Source of the DNA: DATIXJ01 sp035518715
Lineage (GTDB): Bacteria; Bacteroidota; Ignavibacteria; UBA10030; SZUA-254
Direction of reading: 5' to 3'
DNA: 6,163 bases
NCBI GenBank assembly: GCA_035518715.1
Contig: DATIXJ010000055.1
Location: 1 to 6,163 of the forward strand
Shown here: piece by piece, positions 1 to 5,872 of the stretch
Layout of the letters: each line of letters opens with the position of its first letter
Numbering within the stretch: position 1 is the first letter of the stretch
Notes under the pieces: model-generated
Seen by the model: the letters and a program-made list of their open reading frames with translations, nothing else
Databases searched by the model: none
What the model was told of the DNA's origin: nothing
Program-made: the position numbers and the translations under genes

Positions 1-22
1 ACCATTGCTCGTCGGTCTTCAT
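1..22 (-). CDS. Possible start of a further minus-strand gene, cut by the left edge
   Basis: An ATG at 22-20 on the minus strand opens a frame reading MKTDEQW before the window ends, 30 bp after the aminotransferase stop and in the same direction. No convincing Shine-Dalgarno precedes it, but most starts here lack one. With seven codons visible it cannot be identified and may be chance. Confidence 0.25.
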
Positions 23-35
23 AAGTGTGATTCGG

Positions 36-50
36 GGAGGCACGGCCTCC
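36..50 (-). terminator. Small GC-rich hairpin after the aminotransferase gene
   Basis: GGAGGC (36-41) and GCCTCC (45-50) form a 6-bp perfect stem with a three-base loop, starting 3 bp beyond the aminotransferase stop codon. Read on the minus strand it is followed by CCGAATCACACTT, which has no clean T-run, so it is at best a weak intrinsic terminator. It could instead be a 3'-end stabilising hairpin or chance. Confidence 0.3.
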
Positions 51-52
51 GC

Positions 53-1501
53 TTACGCATGGGAATACTGGGTGTGCCCTTCAAGCTTCTTCACATACTT
101 CACATGAAAGTCCTTCAGCCGGTGCACAAACTCCTCGATCTCATTTTCGGGAGGAAGAAATGTGGTGCGGAAATGAAGCGTCCCCGGCATCTGGCCAAAC
201 CCGGAGCCGGGCACGACGCAGATGCCGGTCTCTTCGAGAAGCGCCATGCAGTAGTCGTTGTCTTTTTTCGCTTCATACGCCTGGCGCTGAGCGGGACTCA
301 TGGCAGCGACATCCGTCTCGCGCTCGACCGGAAGCTCGAACCGTACGAATGCGTACATCGCACCCTGCGGAATCTCGAGCGACATGCCGCCGATGCGGTT
401 GACTGCGTGCCCGAGGGCTTCGGCTTTTCGTTTGAGGGCGCCGAGAATGTCGTTGCGTTCGCGGAGGTACGTTTCGTAGCTCTCCTCTCCTTTGACCGGA
501 GGCGAGACCATCAGATACGTTGCAAGCTGGCCCGGAAGATTTGCACAGAGCGATATCGACTGCAGCTTCACGAGTTCTGCCAGAACGTCGTCGGGGATAT
601 TGCGGAACTCGGCATACCCGCCCCGGTGCCCGCACTCGCCGAGAAATCCCTTCGAGACGGAATGATAGCTGAAGAGCGACACATCCTCTTCCTTCATATC
701 CGTCAGAACTTTCGCAAAGGAATCGAAGCGGCATCCTTCCTGGTAGACATTTTCCTGATACACCTCATCCGCCAGGATCGCGAGAGCATGGCGGCGTGCA
801 AACCGGATGAGCATTTGGATATTCCCGTACGAGAGAACCGCTCCCGTCGGGTTACCCGGATTGATGACCACGATGCCGACGGGGTGAATGCCGGCACGCT
901 GAGCGTGCTGGAAGCTTTCGGTGAGAATCGTCTCGCTGAGCTGCCAGTGGTTCGCTTCGTCGAGATAATAGTCGATCTGACGGCCGCCGTAGAGGGCGAT
1001 CGTTGCGCTGTACAGCGGATACTGCGGAATGGGAATCATGAAGCCATCGTTCGGTTTCCGGAGAAGTGCGATGATCGTTGCCTGAATTCCCTTGCTGGCG
1101 CCGTCGGTCAGGATGACGGATTCTTTTCGCGTGGGAATATTATCACGACGGTGTATGAAATCCGCGACGGCCTGCCGGATGAACGGAATGCCGGCGCTCT
1201 GCGAGTAGGCGCCGAGCCCGTGCGGGTGACGCTTCAGGATCTCTTTCGCCCGCTCCACGATGTCTTTCGGATAGTGCTTCACGACATCCGGCTGTTTGAG
1301 GAGCGCCGGATATTCGAGCAGGCTCAGGGTCTGCCGGATGTAGCTGAGCGGCTCCTGTTTCAGCGCCTGCGGGTTTCCGATATTACAATAGATGATCTTC
1401 CTTCCCTGCTCTTCGAGCTGCTGCGCACGGTTCACAATCGGTCCGCGGACAGCATATTCTGCCGTAAGAAGATTCTTGTTGAGAGAGTCCTTCGTAATCA
1501 C
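53..1501 (-). CDS. Alanine aminotransferase-like PLP enzyme (class I/II, eukaryotic-type)
   Basis: Predicted cytosolic pyridoxal-phosphate enzyme that transfers an amino group between alanine and 2-oxoglutarate, giving pyruvate and glutamate. The 482 residues are close in length to animal and plant alanine aminotransferases and longer than the roughly 400 of E. coli AlaA. Family blocks seen are EYAVRGPIV near residue 15, LTDGASKGI near 131, IPIPQYPLYSA near 156, NPGNPTG (214-220), ADEVYQ (244-249), HSVSKGFLGECGHRGGY (280-296) and FRTTFLPP (444-451). Inferred key residues are Lys284 (Schiff base), Asn217, Asp245 and Tyr248 (cofactor contacts), Arg293 (phosphate) and Arg445 (substrate carboxylate). 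The start is GTG at 1501: the upstream frame has no other start before an in-frame stop, and the next Met is far inside the domain. GGGG lies five bases before it. It follows the M16 peptidase gene by 51 bp without a visible promoter, so co-transcription is likely. A related glutamate-pyruvate or other amino-acid specificity cannot be excluded. Confidence 0.9.
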   Translation of the reverse strand: MITKDSLNKNLLTAEYAVRGPIVNRAQQLEEQGRKIIYCNIGNPQALKQEPLSYIRQTLSLLEYPALLKQPDVVKHYPKDIVERAKEILKRHPHGLGAYSQSAGIPFIRQAVADFIHRRDNIPTRKESVILTDGASKGIQATIIALLRKPNDGFMIPIPQYPLYSATIALYGGRQIDYYLDEANHWQLSETILTESFQHAQRAGIHPVGIVVINPGNPTGAVLSYGNIQMLIRFARRHALAILADEVYQENVYQEGCRFDSFAKVLTDMKEEDVSLFSYHSVSKGFLGECGHRGGYAEFRNIPDDVLAELVKLQSISLCANLPGQLATYLMVSPPVKGEESYETYLRERNDILGALKRKAEALGHAVNRIGGMSLEIPQGAMYAFVRFELPVERETDVAAMSPAQRQAYEAKKDNDYCMALLEETGICVVPGSGFGQMPGTLHFRTTFLPPENEIEEFVHRLKDFHVKYVKKLEGHTQYSHA

Positions 1502-1552
1502 AAAGACCCCGTCAAAGCTCTGAGTGGAATGCCGATTGCAGACGGAATACTC

Positions 1553-2866
1553 TCAAGCAGCCTCACGCTCGGGTTCCTTTCCGTCCTGTTTTGATTTGAA
1601 AATCACCGTTGAATAATTCTCGATGCGGAGAAGGTTGCTGGCAATGGCCGAAACATCCTCCACGCTCACTTTGTCGATTGAAGAAAGAACTTCATCCAGA
1701 GTGAGGTATTGTCCGAAATACAGCTCACCGCTCCCCAATCGCATCATCCGGTTCGACATGCTTTCGAGACCGAGCATCGTCGTCCCTTTCAGCTGGGATT
1801 TCGTGCGCTTCAGTTCCGCAGCACTGATCGGCGTTGTCTTCAACTTGTCGATTTCTCTGTGGATCAGCTCGATCGATCTGTCGATATGCTTGTTATCCGT
1901 CCCGACGTACATCCCGAACGAGCCGGTATCACTCAGAAGACTCGCAAACGAGAACACGGTATAGGCGAAACCGTACTTTTCGCGGATATTCTGGAACAGC
2001 CGCGAGCTCATTCCTTCACCCAAAAGAGAATTCATCACAAGAAACGGATAGCGGTGTCGGCTTTTCACACCGTACGCGAGAGTGCCGAGGCAGACATGCG
2101 CCTGAGCGATCGGCTTCTCGTAAACGAGTGTTTTCGCGTTCACGTGCCTTGGGACTGCGGAAAGATGCGTTCGTGATCTCTTGCCGCCCTTCCGCGAGAA
2201 ATATTTCGATACAAGCCCGACAAAATCATCATGATTCAGATTTCCCGCAGCAGCGACCACCGTATTCTGCGGCGCGTACCGGTCTTCAATATGGTTCAGG
2301 AGCTCCGACCGTGTGATACTTCCGATCGTTTCCTTTGTTCCGATGATGGGGAATCCGAGAGGATGATGGTGGTAGACGTTCGCATCGAGATAATCGTGAA
2401 TGAGGTCGTCGGGGTCATCCTCGATATTCTTCAGTTCCTCGAGGATAACGCTCCGTTCTTTTTCGATTTCCGCGGGCGGAAAGAGAGGATGCTGGACAAG
2501 ATCGGAGAGGACATCGATTGCTCTGGTCAGATGGTCGTCGAGCACCCGGGCATAATAACAGGTATGCTCCTTTGTGGTAAACGCGTTGAGGTACCCGCCG
2601 ACCGACTCGAGACTTTGCGCGATCTTCTGGTAGCTGTACCGTTTCGTCCCTTTGAAGACCATATGCTCGATGAAATGAGAAATGCCGTTATTCTGTTCAT
2701 TTTCATCGCGGGAACCGACATCCAGCCAAACCCCCACGGAAACGGAGCGGACATGGGAAGTTGATTCGGTAACGACACGAAGTCCGTTAGGAAGAACGGA
2801 TTTCCGGTATTCGGATTGAAACGACGGATGAATTTTCGACGCGGGGATAGAGGAAATTTTATGCAT
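1553..2866 (-). CDS. M16-family zinc metallopeptidase (processing-protease type)
   Basis: Predicted zinc endopeptidase of the pitrilysin/mitochondrial-processing-peptidase family. These enzymes close like a clam shell around peptides or unfolded protein segments. Counting from the GTG at 2878, the inverted zinc motif HFIEH lies at 68-72 (zinc ligands His68 and His72, catalytic Glu71), with the third ligand Glu148 in ILEELKNIEDD at the family's usual distance. The C-terminal half-domain has GEGMSSRLFQNIREKYGFAYTV (287-308), carrying the Arg and Tyr (Arg293, Tyr306) that usually help bind substrate. At about 440 residues it is the single-chain two-domain type, probably a homodimer. No signal peptide is visible, so a cytosolic place is likely. 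The ATG at 2866 is preferred. A GTG at 2878 would add four residues, and neither has a well-spaced Shine-Dalgarno. The catalytic set is complete, so this is not the inactive partner subunit. Its substrate is unknown. Confidence 0.93.
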   Translation of the reverse strand: MHKISSIPASKIHPSFQSEYRKSVLPNGLRVVTESTSHVRSVSVGVWLDVGSRDENEQNNGISHFIEHMVFKGTKRYSYQKIAQSLESVGGYLNAFTTKEHTCYYARVLDDHLTRAIDVLSDLVQHPLFPPAEIEKERSVILEELKNIEDDPDDLIHDYLDANVYHHHPLGFPIIGTKETIGSITRSELLNHIEDRYAPQNTVVAAAGNLNHDDFVGLVSKYFSRKGGKRSRTHLSAVPRHVNAKTLVYEKPIAQAHVCLGTLAYGVKSRHRYPFLVMNSLLGEGMSSRLFQNIREKYGFAYTVFSFASLLSDTGSFGMYVGTDNKHIDRSIELIHREIDKLKTTPISAAELKRTKSQLKGTTMLGLESMSNRMMRLGSGELYFGQYLTLDEVLSSIDKVSVEDVSAIASNLLRIENYSTVIFKSKQDGKEPEREAA

Positions 2867-2895
2867 TCCTGATTTCACGTTACATCGGATGAAAA

Positions 2896-2924
2896 AATAT
2901 ACTGATTTTGGCGGCGAGAATCAA
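2896..2924 (-). promoter_or_regulatory. Candidate promoter for the M16 peptidase-aminotransferase unit
   Basis: On the minus strand, TTGATT (2924-2919) and TATATT (2901-2896) are separated by exactly 17 bp, giving 4/6 and 5/6 matches to the sigma-70 hexamers. Read as a Bacteroidota-type promoter it is TTG-N20-TATATTTT, matching five of six fixed bases of TAnnTTTG. Transcription would begin near 2889, giving a leader of about 22 bases to the ATG at 2866. It is the best promoter match I found in the window. Confidence 0.6.
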
Positions 2925-2940
2925 CTAAGGACGGGTTACT

Positions 2941-3576
2941 TCAAGCATGGAGCGAAACGGAGCGGAGAAGTTCCTGAATTTTCGTCACCACCATGTCGAT
3001 CGCCACTTCATTCTCCCCGCCTTCGGGGATGATGATGTCGGCCCAGCGCTTGCTCGGCTCCACGAACTCGAGGTGCATCGGTTTGACGGTCGAGACGTAC
3101 TGTTCCATGACCGATTCGATCGACCTGCCGCGTTCGAGAAGGTCCCGCCTCAAGCGCCGCAGGAGCCGCTCGTCGGCATCCGTATCGACAAAGAGTTTGA
3201 TGTCCATCAGGTCGCGAAGCGCTTTCTCGACAAAGATGAGGATTCCCTCCACGATAATGACATTGCACGGGTGGACAAGAATCGATTCGGGCAAACGGCG
3301 ATAGGTGGTGTAATCGTACTGCGGCTGCTGGATTGATTTTCCCTGTTTCAATCGTGTGAGATGGTCGATCAGGAGAGAAGTTTCGAGCGCATCCGGATGA
3401 TCGAAATTGATCTTTTCGGCCGGTCTGCCGCCGAACGAGTTAAGGTCCCGGTAATAATAGTCGTGCCGGAGAACCAGAACTTCACTGCGATCGAAATGTC
3501 CGACGATTTTATGCGTGACGGTGGTTTTACCGGATCCCGTCCCGCCGGCGATACCGATAACGAGCGGACTGATCAT
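2941..3576 (-). CDS. udk: Uridine kinase
   Basis: Phosphorylates uridine and cytidine to UMP and CMP in cytosolic pyrimidine salvage, using ATP or GTP. The 211 residues match the usual bacterial Udk length. Seen in order: P-loop GGTGSGKTT (11-19, Lys17), HDYYYRD (38-44) with the likely catalytic Asp39, NFDHPDAL (57-64) for nucleoside binding, VEGILIF (109-115), the Arg-rich lid RRLRRDLLERGRS (140-152) and the C-terminal EPSKRWADIIIPEGGENEVAID (173-194), all closely like E. coli Udk. A longer open frame reaches back to 3750, but its first 58 codons have no kinase homology and overlap the divergent glycosyltransferase. The ATG at 3576 lies directly before the P-loop strand and is chosen. No Shine-Dalgarno is present. 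The candidate promoter places transcription start at or beside the ATG, so translation may be leaderless. Confidence 0.96.
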   Translation of the reverse strand: MISPLVIGIAGGTGSGKTTVTHKIVGHFDRSEVLVLRHDYYYRDLNSFGGRPAEKINFDHPDALETSLLIDHLTRLKQGKSIQQPQYDYTTYRRLPESILVHPCNVIIVEGILIFVEKALRDLMDIKLFVDTDADERLLRRLRRDLLERGRSIESVMEQYVSTVKPMHLEFVEPSKRWADIIIPEGGENEVAIDMVVTKIQELLRSVSLHA

Positions 3577-3583
3577 GGGATAG

Positions 3584-3612
3584 AATATACGTGAATGCGC
3601 CGGGAGAAGCAA
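3584..3612 (-). promoter_or_regulatory. Candidate udk promoter
   Basis: On the minus strand, TTGCTT (3612-3607) and TATATT (3589-3584) are separated by exactly 17 bp, which also gives TTG-N20-TATATT. The -10 hexamer is identical to that before the M16 peptidase. A start seven bases downstream falls at about 3577, one base from the udk ATG. Confidence 0.5.
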
Positions 3613-3623
3613 AACAATTGTTT
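3612..3623. promoter_or_regulatory. 12-bp perfect palindrome between divergent promoters (possible operator)
   Basis: AAACAATTGTTT is a perfect inverted repeat with no spacer, located between udk and the glycosyltransferase gene. Its right half contains the -35 element proposed for the glycosyltransferase, and its first base touches the -35 element proposed for udk. A dimeric protein bound here could control both genes. No regulator is identified, and short A/T-rich palindromes also occur by chance. Confidence 0.3.
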
Positions 3624-3646
3624 CCGATGAATCGATTTTATACATT
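3618..3646 (+). promoter_or_regulatory. Candidate glycosyltransferase promoter
   Basis: TTGTTT (3618-3623) and TACATT (3641-3646) are separated by 17 bp, or TTG-N20-TACATT, the same geometry as the two minus-strand promoters. The hexamer matches are modest (3/6 and 4/6). TATACA at 3639-3644 is an alternative -10 with a short 15-bp spacer. The predicted start near 3653 leaves a leader of only about eight bases before the ATG at 3661. Confidence 0.4.
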
Positions 3647-3660
3647 GTGCCGTTTCGACT

Positions 3661-4773
3661 ATGATTCCCAATCCGACGATACTTCACGTGCTTGTCGTCT
3701 GCGCGATTTCCTACGTGGTGCAGATGGTCCTGCTGCGCGTTGGGCTGCATCTCGCCAGCCGGCGTTCATCTCATTCGGATGCCGAGCCGAAGGTCTCGGT
3801 AATCGTTGCGGCACGAAACGAGGAAGAATTCATCGGGCGCTGCGTCGCGTCGCTTGTTCACCTGGAATATCCCCCCGAGAAACTCGAGATCATCATTGTC
3901 GATGACGGATCGACCGACCGGACCTCAGAAATTGCCGGGTCGGTATCCGGTGACAGTTCACGGGTCAAGGTCCTGCGGGCAACCCCCGGGTCGGGGAATC
4001 TCATCGGGAAAGCCAATGCCCTGTCACAGGGAATCAATGCGGCATCCGGAGAGATCATCATGCTCACCGATGCCGATTGTGAAGTTCGGCCCAGATGGAT
4101 CCGGAACACGCTCCCGTATTTCGACAAAGGGACCGGCGTTGTCGGCGGCTTCACAGTCCTCGGGTCGGGTTCACTCTTTGCAGGAATCCAGTGTCTCGAC
4201 TGGCTCTTTCTGTTCGGCCTGGCTTCATCGACAGCAGGCTGGGGAATTCCACTCACCGTAATCGGCAACAACTTTGCCTTCCGGAAATCGTGTTACGAAG
4301 AAGTCGGGGGGTACAAATCGATTCCGTTCAGTGTCACGGAGGATTATGCTCTCGTCCGTGCCATGCTGCGGAAGACTTCGTGCCGCGTCCGCTTCCCCGT
4401 TGACCCCGAGAACACCGTCAGCAGCATAGCATGCACATCGGTGCGGCAGTTATACCACCAGAAGCAGCGCTGGGGAGTGGGCGGCCTCGACATGGTGGCC
4501 GGAGGGATGCTGCTGATGGCGGTGGGCTGGACTGCGCGGCTTGCACTGATGATGATGCCGTTTTTCGCGCCCTGGAGCGCCGTCCTGGATACCGCAATAC
4601 TGATTCTTCTTGCGGATCTTCTTTTCCTCTGGAAGCCGATGGTGCGGTTCGGGAAGATCACGCTCATGGCGTATTTCCTCCCGTTTGAAATCTATCTCAC
4701 GTTGTATGTGCTCGTGCTGCCGTTCGCAGCCTTCTTCAGCCGGAAGGTAATCTGGAAGGAACGCCGGCTCTGA
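3661..4773 (+). CDS. Membrane-bound family 2 glycosyltransferase (processive-type motifs)
   Basis: Predicted to move a sugar from a nucleotide-sugar donor to a lipid or growing glycan at the cytoplasmic face of the inner membrane. In its 370 residues, a membrane helix (about 7-28) precedes the GT-A domain, which runs from VSVIVAARNEEE (45-56). It has VDDGSTD (80-86), the metal-binding DAD (Asp137, Asp139), TEDYAL (226-231) with the likely catalytic Asp228, and QKQRW (267-271). The last two match the D and QxxRW signatures of cellulose/hyaluronan/poly-GlcNAc synthases and related enzymes. About three helices follow (roughly 276-297, 300-324, 334-360). It is smaller than cellulose synthase and lacks a PilZ domain. 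The ATG at 3661 is chosen because the next Met (22) would remove much of the first helix. No Shine-Dalgarno is seen. It stands alone between a divergent kinase and a convergent regulator, so context gives no product. Transfer of single sugars is possible despite the motif. Confidence 0.9.
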   Translation: MIPNPTILHVLVVCAISYVVQMVLLRVGLHLASRRSSHSDAEPKVSVIVAARNEEEFIGRCVASLVHLEYPPEKLEIIIVDDGSTDRTSEIAGSVSGDSSRVKVLRATPGSGNLIGKANALSQGINAASGEIIMLTDADCEVRPRWIRNTLPYFDKGTGVVGGFTVLGSGSLFAGIQCLDWLFLFGLASSTAGWGIPLTVIGNNFAFRKSCYEEVGGYKSIPFSVTEDYALVRAMLRKTSCRVRFPVDPENTVSSIACTSVRQLYHQKQRWGVGGLDMVAGGMLLMAVGWTARLALMMMPFFAPWSAVLDTAILILLADLLFLWKPMVRFGKITLMAYFLPFEIYLTLYVLVLPFAAFFSRKVIWKERRL

Positions 4774-4791
4774 GGGCGGCATAAAACAGAA

Positions 4792-4815
4792 CCGCCCTCC
4801 TGATCGGGAGGGCGG
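4792..4815 (-). terminator. Intrinsic terminator after the AAA+/Fis regulator
   Basis: CCGCCCTCC (4792-4800) pairs with GGAGGGCGG (4807-4815) in a 9-bp perfect, very GC-rich stem with a six-base loop. On the minus strand the stem is followed by TTCTGTTTTAT, a T-rich tail typical of a factor-independent terminator. It sits 26 bp past the regulator stop codon. On the plus strand the stem is followed by A/G-rich sequence, so it is a poorer terminator for the glycosyltransferase mRNA, though it may protect its 3' end. Confidence 0.75.
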
Positions 4816-4841
4816 CAAGAAACAGAGAGAGAAGGCAGAGA

Positions 4842-5870
4842 TTACACGCGGGCGCGTGAGCTTGCAATATTGAGGCGTTTCAGTTTATAGCGCAGTGTCT
4901 GCTCGGTCATACCGAGGAATCCCGCCGCTTTCGACTGGTTGAAGCCGAATTTCTGCAGTGCACGTTCAATGATTCCCTTCTCGATCGCATCGAGCGACTT
5001 GTCGAGAACAAAATCCTGCCCGTTGGCAATATTGTTGATCATCTTGACGACTTCGGTCTTTTCATCGACCAGTTCAGGCGGCAGCATGAAGCGCCCGCCA
5101 TTGGAGAAGAGGACCGACTTGTCGACCACGGCTTTGAGCTCGCGGATATTTTCCCGCCAGCTTTGCCGGACGAGCACGTCGATGGCGTTAATGTCGATAA
5201 CCAGTTCGCCGATGCCAATTTCTTTGCAGAGCTCGGAGGCAAAGTGCTTAACGAGGAGCGGAATATCTTCGGGACGGTCGCGCAGAGGCGCGATTGACAC
5301 ACGTTCAAAATCCGACATCTTATTGTACAGATCCTCCAGAAGCTTTCTCTTTTCGACGAGTTCCCTGGGATCTTCTTTCACGGTGACGATGAGCCGGATG
5401 TCGACGGGTTCCGCTTTCGTGCCGCCGATGCGTCGGGTGGTGCGTTCATTCATGAACGCCAGAATTTTCATCTGATTCCGGAAGCTGGCTTCCTCGATCT
5501 CCTCCACCAGAACGGTCCCGCCGTTTGCAATTTCGAAAAGCCCTCTCTTTGTCGTGTAGTTCGTCCCCTCCACGCCACGATCGTAGCCAAAGAGCACGGA
5601 TTCCAGTTCCTTGTCGTCGAGAACGGAGAGATTGATAGACATGAACGGCTTCGACAGTTCCGGGGTCTGGCCGAGAGAATAGACATTCTTTGCGACGGCA
5701 CCTTTTCCGACCCCCGCTTCGCCGATGATCAGGATATCACGCCGGGTCTTCGAGAGCGCGCCGATTTGCTTCAGAAGCTGATCGACAGACTTGCTTTTGC
5801 CGATGATGGGGTATTCCATAGAACCGGTAGTTTTCTCGTCTGCAGGTTTTAATTTTTTCTCTTTTTCCAT
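4842..5870 (-). CDS. Stand-alone AAA+/Fis-type regulator resembling a sigma-54 activator but lacking GAFTGA
   Basis: Predicted DNA-binding regulator of 342 residues built from a sigma-54-activator AAA+ domain (about 20-260) and a Fis-type helix-turn-helix (about 300-336, ending TLRYKLKRLNI), with no receiver, PAS or GAF domain. Walker A is GEAGVGKG (50-57, Lys56). The arginine-finger segment LRDRPEDIPLL (196-206) and sensor II segment WRENIREL (238-245, Arg243) are kept. The six residues at the GAFTGA loop position read GVEGTN (99-104), so the Phe and Thr that touch sigma-54 are missing. Walker B reads VLVEEIEEA (120-128), with Glu123 in place of the usual Asp. The sensor I stretch has Lys-Glu where Thr-Asn is common. 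It may still bind ATP, but it is unlikely to remodel sigma-54 holoenzyme and may act at sigma-70-type promoters, as TyrR does. The start ATG is two bases after the upstream stop, with AGGGA five bases before it. Confidence 0.85.
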   Translation of the reverse strand: MEKEKKLKPADEKTTGSMEYPIIGKSKSVDQLLKQIGALSKTRRDILIIGEAGVGKGAVAKNVYSLGQTPELSKPFMSINLSVLDDKELESVLFGYDRGVEGTNYTTKRGLFEIANGGTVLVEEIEEASFRNQMKILAFMNERTTRRIGGTKAEPVDIRLIVTVKEDPRELVEKRKLLEDLYNKMSDFERVSIAPLRDRPEDIPLLVKHFASELCKEIGIGELVIDINAIDVLVRQSWRENIRELKAVVDKSVLFSNGGRFMLPPELVDEKTEVVKMINNIANGQDFVLDKSLDAIEKGIIERALQKFGFNQSKAAGFLGMTEQTLRYKLKRLNIASSRARV

Positions 5871-5872
5871 AC

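Noticed and set aside
1502..1555. Possible stop-codon readthrough joining the M16 peptidase to the aminotransferase, since both share one frame with a single TGA and 17 codons between them
   Set aside because: Both proteins are complete by family comparison, the linker has no feature of readthrough or selenocysteine insertion that I can see, and sharing a frame has a one-in-three chance.
5..1594. A 529-codon plus-strand open frame opposite the aminotransferase gene
   Set aside because: It lies wholly antisense to a gene with clear family motifs, shows no recognisable domain, and its length is explained by the codon use of the opposite strand.
2231..2764. Plus-strand open frames of 113-177 codons opposite the M16 peptidase gene
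   Set aside because: They are antisense shadows with no domain, no promoter and no ribosome-binding site.
3577..3750. N-terminal extension of uridine kinase by 58 residues
   Set aside because: The extension has no kinase similarity, overlaps the divergent glycosyltransferase start and the promoter region, and the ATG at 3576 gives the normal Udk length.
4842..5870. Calling the AAA+/Fis protein an ordinary NtrC-family sigma-54 activator
   Set aside because: The GAFTGA motif needed to contact sigma-54 is absent and Walker B is altered, so that functional call is not supported although the fold is.
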